Shown here: positions 22,366 through 33,565 of the stretch, in pieces
How the letters are laid out: every line of letters starts with the position of its first letter
Position numbering within the stretch: position 1 is the first letter of the stretch
From: Cocos nucifera
Lineage: Eukaryota > Streptophyta > Magnoliopsida > Arecales > Arecaceae
Assembly (NCBI GenBank): GCA_006176705.1
Contig: QRFJ01003317.1
Location: 1-64,000 of the forward strand
Direction of reading: 5' to 3'
Length of the DNA stretch: 64,000 nucleotides
Notes under the pieces: model-generated
What the model was told of the DNA's origin: nothing
Database searches by the model: none
Seen by the model: the letters and a program-made list of their open reading frames with translations, nothing else
Program-made: the position numbers and the translations under genes

Positions 22366-22439
22366 TATTATGATATCAACTTGCTCTGATACAAAACTAT
22401 TGGGATATCAGCTACTTTGATACCACTTGTTAAGGATCT
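22366..22439 (-). repeat. LTR D, 5' copy, left fragment
   Basis: First 74 bases (plus view) of the split 5' LTR, matching 19843-19915. It ends with GATCT (22435-22439), the target duplication of element E. It adjoins the primer binding site at 22352-22363. Confidence 0.7.
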
Positions 22440-23380
22440 TGTGAGGATTTATGGTGCTCCCAAGCCTTGAGAGGCCATGAAAAGAGTCAGGGGGTTGGCT
22501 CCGAAGATTCTAGGGGTCTCAAGGGATTTGGTTGGTGCTTCGAAGATTTGGGACATAAGGTGGAGCAAGAAACTAAAGCTGAAGCTTAAAGACTGCAAAA
22601 AAAGGATTTTTTGCAGGTTAGCCGACTCAGTTCAAAACTAGATCGGCTAAGTCTCAGAGCATAGGCAAAATAGAGAGTTGCACATTCAGAACTGCTAACA
22701 CGGCATAGGACTGGACCGACTCAATTTTAGACGGAGCCAATCCAGTGGAACTTAGCTGGCTTAGTGTTGAGACTAAGCTAGCTCAGTGCGTAGATGAAGT
22801 TACGTGAGGGTCTATTTTGAGTTAGGATCTGGATTGATCCTAGGGATCTTAAGGCCTCGTTCGAGAGATCTTAAGGGGACTAATTCATGTATGAATCAGA
22901 TCTAGATCCAGAGCATTAGAGCATGGGAGACATGGGTGTACATGGGCTCGGTGAGTGCTTTCACGTATTGGGTTAGCCAGAGAGTTTTTTGGTCGGGCCT
23001 AATAGCTATGTATAAATACATAGGCTGTATTAGGATTTCATAAGGCTATGAATGCTGTCAAATATAAACATTTTCTCCCTCAACTCTCTTCTTCTCTTCT
23101 CTCTAGAGTTGCTGCCCTAGGGTTCTTGAAGAAGCCCTAGAGAAGGAGGGCATCTCCCTCAAGCCTATGGAGGAAGGTGCTCCATCACAGATCCAGATGG
23201 AGGATCGATGGTGTGCTGTCCATAGAGAACATCACAGATTTCTTCAGGTCCATGCTAAATATCAGGAGCTTCCGCAACATGGTATCGGAGCTTATGATGC
23301 TAAGAATGATTGACATTCGAGCGATATCATGGAACATCAGTTGGTATCAGGGAGAGGTGACGCCAGTTGGTGCACTTACA
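22440..23380 (+). repeat. 5' LTR of element E
   Basis: Termini TGTGAG/CTTACA. A TATA box TATAAATA lies at 23011-23018, with a CT-rich stretch downstream (about 23085-23105) where the transcript probably starts. The motif TTTTGGTCGGGCCTAAT..CTATG is kept in both LTRs. Confidence 0.88.
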
Positions 23381-24971
23381 TCTGGTATCAGAGCTTGATG
23401 GTGTATAGAAGGGAAGGATAAGTCGTACAAGATGAAATCAAAAATCTACACAAGGATTCCATGGTATGTCTCAAATCTATCTTTGTTATTGCTGTGGTTT
23501 GGCCAACCGAGAGCAGCGAGTTGAAAGAGGAGGTTGAGAGGATTAATGGGAAGGAATTTTTTAGGGGTGGAAGGATTTGATGCATGATTTGTTGATCGGT
23601 ATTTATGGAAAGGTCAGAGTGTATGATGGTTATGTGATAGACAGGGAGTGCTGGAGTGCTGCAATAATGCTTTCTTGGAGACGTAGGGCTGAGAGAAGCT
23701 CGGCGATGTAGCAACTGAGGGAGGTATCTCAGCAGAGAGCATCAGGGTTCTCTAGGAAGATGGGCAGTGTAGGGGTATTGAAGAGAGATTTTCTAAAGGA
23801 TAATGTTCGAAGGAAGACTGAAGAAGTGACTATACGTCCTTCGATGTTTGGAAGGCGGAAAAGTAGTCGAAGATGTATTCAATGGTTTGACCAAAGCATG
23901 GATTTACGAAGCCTTAGGAGTGATGGAGATAGATGATCCATAGAGGTCCAACAGGTTAGGACTGGGTGGCTGTAGAGCAATGTAGAGATGAGTCAGGAAG
24001 CATAGGAGTGCTACAGGAGTGCTTTTCTGGAGGCACGGGACTGACAGAGGCTCGGTGGTGCAGTAGCTGAGGAGTGTATCTTAGTAAAGAGTGTCAATGG
24101 TATCTTAGAAAGATTGGGTGCAGGTCTTAAGGAGAGCTAGGGGGTCTCAGGGAGCGCCAAGAGGTTTCAGACAATCGAAAGTATTATGGATTAGGTTTCT
24201 TCTGTAAGGGCACCAGGGAGAGTCACGATTTAGATGGAGGATGGTGTAGGGACAGAAGAGAAGGACTATGGTGGAATTTTCTAGGGTTCAGTCACTATAT
24301 TCAGAAGAATTGTATGAGCTCTTGGGTTTCGGAGGTGCCCGCGGGTTGCGGAGGTATCCAAGACAGCTTCGAAGGGGTCCGTGAAGCATGGAGGGTTTGA
24401 AGGAACAGCGATGGTGTTCGAGGTACAATGGCAGGCCTAGCAGTACAGCATTAGGTGGTTGGCCTCAAGGGACTCAATGATAGAGTCAGCCTCTACGACA
24501 TCAGGTGGACTTCGGATATACGTGGAGCTTCGGAGAGGTGTCTTCACAATTGGAGGGGAATTTGATATGAGTTCAGAGCTGAGGGGTGTGGGAGGATCGA
24601 AATCCTAGCACCAATGCTAGAGATGCATAATTCTAGATGCAGGAGGATAGGCATAGTTTTGAGGAGACCATGTCAGGGTTTGCAGCGAGTGTCGGTACAA
24701 GAATGCTGCGGGTTCTCTAGGAAAGTCCAAGAGAAGTGATGCAGTTGCTAAGCAGAAGGGATCCTACAATTCCAGGGTGGTGCAGAGGTGCAAGCACAAG
24801 TCTTCAGTGGTGGAGGTGATCATCCCAAAGGCCTCAAGGATGCACAACAGCTGAAGAGGATTGGCGGAGGCGATACTTACATAGGTGCTGTCGAGTGTGT
24901 AGGGACAGCAGAAACGTGCAGACGATCATTACCAAGAGATTTGCCAAGGCTTGGGGCACCAAGGTGGAGAT
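23381..24971 (+). other. Non-coding internal region of element E
   Basis: Starts with the primer binding site and ends with a purine tract. It contains no gag or pol motif on either strand. The longest open frames (about 60-108 codons) show no family resemblance, and the region is G/A-rich on the plus strand. I cannot assign a function beyond RNA leader, packaging and priming signals. Confidence 0.75.
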
Positions 24972-25912
24972 TGTAAGGATTTGTGCTGCTCCCAAGCCTT
25001 GGAAGGCCACAGGAGGAGTCAGGAGGTTGGCTCCAGAGATTCCAAGAGCCTCAAGGGCCTTGGTTGGTGCTTCGGAGATCCAGGACACAAGATGGAGTAA
25101 GAAACCAAAGTCGAAGCTTGAATGCTGTAGAAAAAGAATTTTTTGCAAGTTAGTCGACTCAGTCCAAAACTGGATTGACTAAGTCTCAAAGCATAGGCAA
25201 AATAAAGAGCTGCGCATTCGGGACTGCTGGCACGGCATAGGACTGGACTGGCTCAATTTTAGACTGAGCCAACCTAATGGAACTTAGCTGGCTTAGTGCT
25301 GAGACTGAGTCGACTCAGTGTGCGGGCAGAGTTACGCAAGGGTCTATTTTGGACTAGGATCTGGGTTGATCCTAGGGATCTTAATGCCTAGTTTAAGAGG
25401 TCATAGGAGGGCTAATTCATGTATGGGTTGGATCTAGATCTAGAGGATGAGAGCATGGGAGACATGGGTATACATGGACTCAGTGAGTGCTTTCATGTAT
25501 TGGGTTAGCCAAAGAGTTTTTTGGTCGGACCTAATGGCTATGTATAAATATATAAGCTATATTAGGGTTTTATAAGACTGTGAATGCTATAGAATATAGA
25601 CCTTTTCTCCCTCAACACTCTTCTTCTCTTCTCTCTAGAGTTGCCGCCCTAGGATTCTTGAAGAAGTCCTAGAGAAGAGGGGCATCTCCCTCAAGCCCAA
25701 GGAGGGAGGCATCCCATCACAGATCTAGGTGGAAAATTGGTGGTGTGCTGCCCATAGAGAATGTCATAGGTTCCTTCAGGTCCGTGCTAAAGATTAGGGG
25801 CTTCCGCAATATTATATCGGAGCTTGTGATGCCAAGGATGATTGATGTTTGAGCGATATCATTGAACATCAATTGGTATCAAGAAGAGGTGATGCCAGTT
25901 GGTGTGCTTACA
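24972..25912 (+). repeat. 3' LTR of element E
   Basis: 941 bases, TGTAAG..CTTACA, TATAAATA at 25543-25550. It is followed by AATCT, matching the left flank GATCT except for one transition. Confidence 0.88.
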
Positions 25913-26773
25913 AATCTAGTACCAAATTATTATGATAGAAAGAAGGAAGTAATAAAATAAGAAAATAATCAAGTATGTGGATTAGCTTAAAGGCTCGCCT
26001 CCATGGGGCATGCAAAGTTTCACTATGAAAGAGAAAAATAGGTACAAGAGAAGAACATCCACTCTTAACTCACCATACATAAATCTCTCTCAACTAGAAG
26101 CTACACTAATAAAAGCTCTCTCAGAATCCTAAGAAGACCCGCAGAAGCTACAAGATGCTCTGCCCCCTTCGTCGAATGCTATGCACCTATTGATTCTCTC
26201 TCACAGATTGCACGTACTCAATGCTCTACCAAGCTCCTTTCGATGGCTGTCTGAGCCTCTTTATATATCTCTCATACCATATGTGCCATCTTTTCTGCTC
26301 CACAGCATCTCAGTCCTGCAAATAGGATGAGAAGTCTCTTCTCAATAGTTCATAGGAGTCCTAACAGGGCTCGTTCTTTTAATATGAGTCAAACATGTTC
26401 TTGATGGAGTCTTGAAATATTTTTTGACCTTCAGATCATTACCACAACCATCCATGGTCATCAGATCCTATGGTCCATATGCAACTCCCATAGACCCCAT
26501 GGATTAATCACAATCCGAGTTCAAACAGAAAAATCCCGTTGTATTCTGTTCGCCTCCATCGAGCTGGCTCGATTAGGAGTCGAGCTAGCTCGACTGCATC
26601 TCATCCAGACTCCTACTATCAGTCTGCTTGAGAGAGCTAGCTCAGTTGTAGTTCAAGCCATTTCGATCTCAATCCAAGCTAGCTCGATCGCATATCAGAG
26701 CCAACCCAACTGCTATACTAAAAACTGATTCTCTTCTTACTGTAGATCGAATTCGAGGTATCAAATCCTAATA
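25913..26773 (-). repeat. LTR D, 5' copy, right fragment
   Basis: Continues the LTR begun at 22366. It matches 19920-20800 across its length (for example the GCCTCCATGG and AAGCTCTCTCAGAAT blocks) and ends CCTAATA, a transition from CTAACA. The Tat LTR resumes directly after it. Confidence 0.75.
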
Positions 26774-27011
26774 GGCTCTACCTATATAAGGAATCCTCTA
26801 GATACATTTTCTCTCTAAGCTAAAAATTCTATTTCAATTCTCCTGAGTACTCCATTTCTGTTGGCCGAAAAGGTTGATTTGATCGTCTGAGGATCCTGCT
26901 GGAGCCACCACCCCTGACTTTGGTAAGGATTTTGTTTTGTAGATCATCGACGATGATCTCATCTTCTCCAGCTCCAACATAGTCCGACATCAACCAGATT
27001 CTATACCAATA
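26774..27011 (+). repeat. LTR A (Tat), plus orientation, right part
   Basis: Contains the TATA region (CTATATAAGG, about 26783-26793), CTCCATTTCTGTTGGCCGAAAAGG and the end ACCAATA (CCAACA with a transition). It is followed by GGACTAGCATTAAAGGAAG, the same post-LTR sequence as the other Tat copies, so this is a 5' LTR. Confidence 0.75.
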
Positions 27012-27413
27012 GGACTAGCATTAAAGGAAGAAAAGAAGAGCCCTTATTTTAAAAGGAGTGCTCAATCGAATTTGTTTACTCTCTTCTTTTAATCTTTCAA
27101 AATCCATATTCGTTTAATCTTTTTTGATCTTAGGAATGTCTCCAAAGAAGACAACTATTCAGCGATCCACCGTCAAATTTGATCCAGATCCTTCCACTCC
27201 AACACCATAACCTCCTCCGGCGGCTATGGTGGATTTAGAGTAGTTCAACCTGCTGATGCAGTAGGTTCGAGGCCTCACCAAAATAGTGCAGACCATGCAG
27301 CAACCTTCGATGGCAGTTTAGCTAGAAAACTCTCCATCAGAGCTTTAGGAACTGGGCTAAAGAAGGCATACTTGGGAAAGTAGACCTGTTACTCTTGGAA
27401 AGGAGAAAAAGAT
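27012..27413 (+). pseudogene. gag: Tat gypsy leader and start of gag, truncated
   Basis: After the LTR end and ~120 bases of leader, a gag starts at ATG 27136 with MSPKKTTIQRST, comparable to MPPKKVLTQRST at 48877 (minus). The motif MVDLE.FNLLMQ matches MVDVEQFNLLIQ of that copy. Several stops are present. The sequence is cut at 27413 by the LTR of copia element B, and no continuation of this Tat element is found further right. Confidence 0.7.
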
Positions 27414-29599
27414 TGAAGAAAAAAATCTATTTTTTGGATCAGATTTGTTCAGATCTGATTGGATCAGGAGGGATATTTCAAAAAAAATTTCTCTAAGATC
27501 CTAACTAGATCTGAGACTCCTCAGATCTGATCTTATTGATTTGATAATAAAAATAAAATAAAAATAAAAATTAAATCTAATTTAACTATACCTTTATGGG
27601 TAATCTAATTATCCTATGATGATCTTGATGTTTGCTTGAGGTTCTGGATGTAGCCACACAAGCGCCTGGCCTCTACCAGTATCCACTCGGACAGGATCTG
27701 AAGATCTTCTCCTTCTCAATCAATCCTCCAAAAATTAGATATAGATCTGATCTTAAAGGTCTTCAAAACTTCTTTTGAAGAACTGTCGTTGTTTCTTGCA
27801 GCAGTGCTGCCTTCTTCCTTTCTTGGCACCTTTCACTTGCTTGGATCGCATCTTATTCATGCCCAAAATCCCTTAGGCATGGAGAGGAGAGAGAGGACTA
27901 GAGGGTGGCATGGAGAAGGAGGGAGAGAGGCTTTGTGGTGTGGGCTAAAGGCAGAAGCATTAAAAATCTAGGCGTAGATAGGGTTTATATAGACTCTACT
28001 GCGCCATATAGTGCCACATCATTCCATCCAATCACAGTCCTTTGAGCAATCAAATCAAAATCTAATTGGTGGGATGACATCATCTGATCCAATCAGATAA
28101 GAGACCCTTAAAACCCTCTTAAGGTGGTGCCAAGACTGGCTCAAACAAAAGTTCTTGGGACCATAGAGTTTAATCCCCTAAAGCAACCCTGATGAGACTC
28201 CTCCTTTATCCTCATGGGGTGACACATGGGCAGATGTCCAAGTGTCCAGGGTCAATATTTGACCAATGTCCGAAAATAGAAATTAGTAGGTGATCGAAAA
28301 TGATAGGTGTTATCTTAAATTTATCTCATAAATTAAGACAACCCTTTTCTGATCTAGACAAGCTCCAGTCAGATCAAGTAAAGGTTCCTGAGTGAGCCCA
28401 AAACATATTTAGCTCAGTCGAGACAAGCTTTAATGATTATTAAAGGAGAACATTAGGCTCAATTATATGATAGCATGATTTTCTTGAACCTAATTGAATT
28501 TTATTCAAATCAATTGAGCTAGATTAGTCCAATTGATGATGTTCATATCTAAATCCTTATTTGAATGATTCAGTTAGATTCAATTCTATATGGTAATGGG
28601 ATATGTCACTATCCCTATCATCAATATCATCGAAATACCTTCTGATGGATCAGAATTTTTCTGGTTCAGACAACTAGTATGATCGATTATCCAACTCATT
28701 CTAATTACTCCCAAAATCCACCAGTGACACCTAGTATCATATGGTGGCAATCCATCAGAACTGAAAGCGAACCTCTTGGTGCAGTTACCTATGTGATTAG
28801 GTTCCTCGATCTTGAAACCCCACTGAATAAGGTTAAGATGATCTCGTCAAATCCTAATATCCATCATATGAATTAATCATTCGATTCAAGTCCAATGTAA
28901 AAATTCTAATAGAAATAATTTCTATTATTTCACTCTACCATGGCCATGGGCTTATGGACTTAATTCTCATGATCATCATAGGGCTGCTCCTCATCTACTG
29001 AGGTAGATAGATTCCCTATTGGTGCAATCCAATTCCTACAATGAACATGCTATAGCTAACATACACCTCAAGATTTCAAATGGCTAGAAGACCAAGTTAT
29101 GGTATAGTCAAACTATAACACCCTCAAGGTAAACTGCTGATGTACCGCAGGTCAAAGAATCAGATACACCACTACAGCTTTGAACCAATTATCGATGAGA
29201 AGGTAGTCTTCCTCATGACTGCTCGAGGTGGTCACACTCAGTGCCCTCATTCTCTAACGAGTACCTGTACTCTCGCTCTAGTGTCTCTACACCGTAGACT
29301 CAAGACTCATCTTTCCTAAAGAAGCGATCGTACACCAACCTTACGGATCAATCACTATCCTCATGATGATCCTACAATTGGGAGCATTTTATGAGTTAAT
29401 AATGAAAATTCATGTCTTAAATTTTCAACTCTTGAAAATATGAACTATCATTACCATTAACTCAAAAGATATATGACAGACACTTTCAAATACACACTAT
29501 GATAGAAAATAATTCATTTTATTATTTATAGTCAAAATTATAATTTTACCCTTAGAAGTGTATTATAAGTGTCAGCCAATCTAACTTCTAGGGCACACA
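27414..29599 (-). repeat. LTR B, 3' copy
   Basis: On the minus strand it runs TGTGTGCCC .. TTCTTCA. A TATATAA box (minus) lies at 27985-27991. Beside it at 29600-29620 is the reverse complement of AAGTGGGAATTTGTTTGATA, a typical copia polypurine tract. Open frames within it (for example 27789-27971 and 28679-28876) are chance. Confidence 0.82.
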
Positions 29600-29639
29600 T
29601 ATCAAACAAATTCCCACTTGACCTAAAGCTAATTAGCTA

Positions 29640-31092
29640 TAAATCTAAGTCCCATCTTCTCAAGGTGGACTTCAATCTTCTGCTAGTCCAATAGTTTTGT
29701 AAGTAGATCTACCGCATTGTCTATAGAGTTGACTCTCTTGACCTTGACGTAACCTTTCTCAAGGTAATCACGGATGAGGTGGTATCGCCGCTTGATGTGC
29801 TTAGATTTCTGATGAGATCTCGACTCCTTAGCAAGGACTATGGCATCATTATTATCATAGTATAGAGGAATGGCATCCAATGGCATCACTCCGATCTCTG
29901 TAGTGAACTTCTTGTATCAGAATGCCTTCTTTGTAGCTTCTGATGCAGTGATGTACTCTGCTTCTATGGTAGAATCTGTTATCACTGTCTGCTTGAAACT
30001 CTTTCAACTGATAGCACCACCATTACACACAAATAGACTCTCAAATGTCGACTTTCGATAATCTATATCGGACATAAAATTCAAGTTTGTATATCCCTGG
30101 ACTTGGAGTTCTCTATTACCAAAAACCAACAACATATCCTTAGTTCTTCTCAAGTACTTAAGGATATATTTCATAGAAGTTCAGTGTTCTTCATCAGGAT
30201 TCGACTAATATCTGCTCGCGACACTCATAGCATGGGCTATATTAGGTCGTGTACATAACATGGCATACATGAGGCTCCCTATTGCTGAAGCATAAGGGAT
30301 CTTGCTCATGCGTTCAATCTCCTCAGGTGTGTTGGGACACATTTTCTTGGAGAGATGAATGCCATGTCTGAAGGGTACCAATCTCTTCTTGAAGTTTTTC
30401 ATGCTAAACCTCTTTAGCACTTCCTCTATGTACATCTTCTATGAAAGACCTAGCATCCTATTCGGTCTATCTCTATAGACCTTAATTCCTAGAATGAAGG
30501 ATGCTTCTCCTAGGTCTTTTATAGAGAATTCATTAGATAACCATATTTTAACTATGATCAACATGAAAATATCATTCCTAATAAGAAGGATATCATCCAC
30601 GTACAGTACGAGGAAGACAATAGCACTTCCACTAATCTTTTTGAAAATACATGGTTCTTTCTTGTTCTTAATGAAACCAAATAATTTGATCACATCATTA
30701 AAATGAGTATTCCAACTCCGAGATGCTTGCTTAAGTCCATATATAGACTTTTGCAGCTTGCATACTTTGTGATCAACATCACTGGATGTGAAACCTAGTG
30801 GCTGTTTCATATAGGTATCTTTCTCAAGGTATCCATTTAAGAATGCTATTTTCACGTCCATTTGCTATATTTCATAATCAAAATAGGCTGCAACAGCAAG
30901 AAATGTATGGATGGATTTTAGCATGGCTACTAGCGGAAAGGTATCCTGATAGTCAATGCCTTCGTACTGACTATACTCTTTTGCCACTAATCTAGCTTTG
31001 AGTGTCTCCACATTCCCATCTACACCAATCTTTCTCATGTAGATCTATTTACACCCAATAGGTATTATACCTTCAGGTAGATCTACTAAGAT
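29640..31092 (-). pseudogene. pol: Copia B reverse transcriptase and RNase H
   Basis: Minus-strand pol. The reverse transcriptase frame 30439-30861 shows DVKIAFLNGYLEKD, GLKQASRSWN and an intact catalytic YVDDILL. Next, 30205-30435 holds the thumb/connection with IPYASAIGSLMYAM and TRPNIAHAMSV. RNase H ends in 29683-29889 with LYYDNNDAIVLAKE, SHQKSKHIKRRYHLIRDY and DLLTKLL, the typical copia C-terminus. Stops separate the frames. These enzymes copy element RNA to DNA in virus-like particles. The catalytic YVDD being intact while frames are broken points to decay after insertion. TNT1-like family by motif; finer lineage not assigned. Confidence 0.87.
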
Positions 31093-32560
31093 CTAGACTT
31101 GGTTTGAGTGTATTGAATCAATTTTTGACTTCATTTTCTCTAACCATTTCTCAGAGTCAATATCTGATTTTGCCTCGTCATAGATTTTGGGATCATCACC
31201 ATAAACCTTATTACCTATGAGAAACATTTTCTTTACTTTCTTTGAAATAGTACCTAAGTACCTCTCAGGAAGATGGAAAACCCTTTCCAATCTATGAGGT
31301 GGAGAAGGTAGTGATTGTATTGGCTCAACCTGATTTGGTTCCATAGGGTCCTTTGCTCATTGCTCTTGGGAGACTTTCTCGTCAAGCTTAATCTGCTTTC
31401 CAATGCCACCATCTTGAATAAAGTATTTTTCAAAAAAGATGGCATGCTGACTCACAATCACATTATGATCTTTTGGAATGTAGAAATAATATCCTAATGA
31501 CTCTTTAAGATATCCTATGAATTGAGCTCTAAAGGATCTAAGTCTAACTTATCCGTTTGTTGTCTTTTGACATGAGCCGGACAACCTCAAATTCTAAGAT
31601 GACTCAAACTTGGTTTCTTACCATGACATATCTCATATGATGTGGTAAAAATGATTTTAGAGAAAATCCTATTTAGTAAATATATAGCAGTTAATGGACT
31701 ATGTCCCTAAGAAAAATCAGGAAGGTCTATGAAGCTCATCATGGATCGGACCATATTTAATAGGGTCCGATTTCTCCGTTTTGAAATCCCGTTGAGTTGA
31801 GGTGTTTCAGGTGGAGTCCATTGAGAGACTATACCATATTGCATGAGATAGTCCAGAAATTTCTGACTAAAGTATTCACCTTCTTGATCTGATCGAAGAA
31901 TCTTAATGGATTTTTTAGTTTGCTTTTTTACTTCATGTCTGAATTTCTTAAACTTTTCAAAGACTTCAAACTTGTGTCTCATAAGATACACATACCCATA
32001 CCGAGATAAATCATCAATAAAGATTATGAAGTAGACAAAATTGCTTCTAGCCGGCACATCAAATGGACCGCACACATCAGTATGTACTAGGGTAAGTAGA
32101 TCCATGGCCTTTTTCTCATGTCCTATAAAAGAAAGTTTAGTCATTTTGTCATAAAGATATGATTCATAAATTGGATATGACTCAAAAGTCAACAGACTAA
32201 ATAGCCTAATTTTCTCTAATTTGTTAACCCTATCTTCTGCTATATGACCTAGTCTTAGGTGCCATAGGTATCTATCGTTTGAACTATCTCTGGGTCATTT
32301 TGATCCTATGGCATTCACATTAAAGACAGATACATCAATATGTAACTAGTAGAAATTGTTAATAAAAAAACCACTTGTAATTTTATTTTTTTTATAAAGA
32401 ATATTACGATGGTCCTTAAGAAAATTAATTACATAGCCTTCTTGTGCTAAACATGAAATAGAAATTAAATTCCTACTTACAGCAAGCACATAATAATAAT
32501 TCTTAAGTACTAAATTTAAGTCAGACGATAGTCGAAGAGGATAGGTTTTCAGGCCATAGC
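31093..32560 (-). pseudogene. pol: Copia B integrase
   Basis: The frame 31707-32192 (minus) encodes the integrase core: LVHTDVCGPFDV with the first Asp, LRSDQEGEYFS with the second and an A/P-rich QLNGISKRRNRTLL where the catalytic Glu is expected; here it reads S-K, so the Glu of the usual NG(V/I)(A/S)ER motif appears lost. The C-terminal part and linker (31093-31344) carry PERYLGTISKKVKKMF. Stops interrupt the zinc-domain side (32200-32560). The same integrase segment recurs in plus orientation at 39781-40334. Confidence 0.8.
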
Positions 32561-33565
32561 AGCAATCCTTACTCCATTTTTTATGTGTAGGATCATCTCA
32601 CCATCCCTCAGCCTTTTGTTATCCTCAAAACTGTGCATGGAAGTGCACAAATGAGTACTAGAACCAAAGTCAAGCATCCAACTAGATGTTGAAAAAATCA
32701 TAAGGTTAGATTCAATAACGAGCATACCTCTAGAAGGACCTGTCTCCTTCTTATTCTTTAGGATGGCCAGGTATGTAGGGCAGTTCCACTTCCAGTGGCT
32801 GTCAGTATTATAATGAAAACACTTTTCTTTGTCAGCAGCCTTCTTCTTTAGCTTTGCCTTCTTTTTCTTTCCACCTTCCAGCTTCTACTTTTTCACAAAC
32901 TTCTTCTTCTTTTCAAAAGACTTTCTCTTAGAAGAAGTCCGTTCTATAGCAAGTACTGAGCCTTTAGAACCTTTCATAGAAAGTTCAATAGTAACCAGCA
33001 TATTAATAAGCTCGATCAGAGTATTCTGAAGTTTATGCATATTGTAGTTCATGATGAACTATCCATACGCATCAGTCAAGGATTGCAGAATTATATCATT
33101 CTACAGATCCTGATCTAACTTCACTCTGAACTTCTCAAGCTCTTCCAAGTCCTTGATGATCATTAGACAATGATCTTGGACTGACTGTCCATCATGCATT
33201 TTAGTCTTAAACAGTAGTTTAGTAATCTGATATTTGGCTGCACGACTCTATTCGCCAAACAACTCTTACAAGTGAGCCAACATTTGATGGGTAGTCTTCA
33301 TATCTTCATGTTGGTGCTGAAGCTCATCAGACATCAAGCCCAATATATAGTATCTGGCCTTATTATCTTCATCCATCCACTTATCAAGAGATGCTCTCTA
33401 TTCAGCGGACGGACGAGCTGGTAAGGTGGGGGGATCCTGGTCTAATACATGAGTCAACTTCTCAAAATCCAAAATAATTTTGAAGTTTTGGAGTCAATCT
33501 TTGTAATTGGATTCGGTCAGTCTATGGGTGTCCAAGATACGGGCTAGTGGGTTGGATGTAGATAT
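32561..33565 (-). pseudogene. gag: Copia B gag and protease
   Basis: Gag begins at 33565, where the ATG of the sister copy (44481) is ATA. It continues ISTSNPLARILDTHRLTESN and KIILDFEKLTHVLDQDPP, with stops roughly every 50-100 codons. A UBN2-like domain is recognisable (LQHQHEDMKTTHQMLAHL). A Lys-rich stretch is followed by a zinc knuckle reading CFHYNTDSHWKWNC (second Cys changed to Tyr), about 32770-32825. The protease motif near 32660-32690 reads WMLDFGSSTHLC, with D-F-G replacing D-T-G. Not functional. Confidence 0.83.

Larger units (their letters stand above)
22440..25912 (+). mobile_element. Element E: non-autonomous LTR retrotransposon (LARD-like)
   Basis: Two LTRs of exactly 941 bases (22440-23380 and 24972-25912) start TGTGAGG/TGTAAGG and end CTTACA. 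They flank a 1591-base internal region that encodes nothing recognisable. A perfect initiator-Met primer binding site (TGGTATCAGAGC, 23383-23394) follows the left LTR after two bases, and AAGGTGGAGAT precedes the right LTR as the polypurine tract. The host sequence is duplicated as GATCT (22435-22439) and AATCT (25913-25917), one transition apart. It carries all signals needed in cis and no proteins, so it depended on another element's enzymes. Confidence 0.9.
19843..26773 (-). mobile_element. Copia element D, internally deleted, carrying a nested element E
   Basis: Minus-strand element made of a 3' LTR (19843-20800), a shortened internal region (20801-22365) and a 5' LTR (22366-22439 plus 25913-26773). 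The 5' LTR is split by element E. The internal region encodes only gag and the start of pol; integrase, reverse transcriptase and RNase H are missing. The primer binding site GCTCTGATACCA at 22352-22363 is the exact complement of the initiator tRNA-Met sequence. The element sits inside a Tat LTR whose two halves (19401-19842 and 26774-27011) flank it. Confidence 0.75.
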
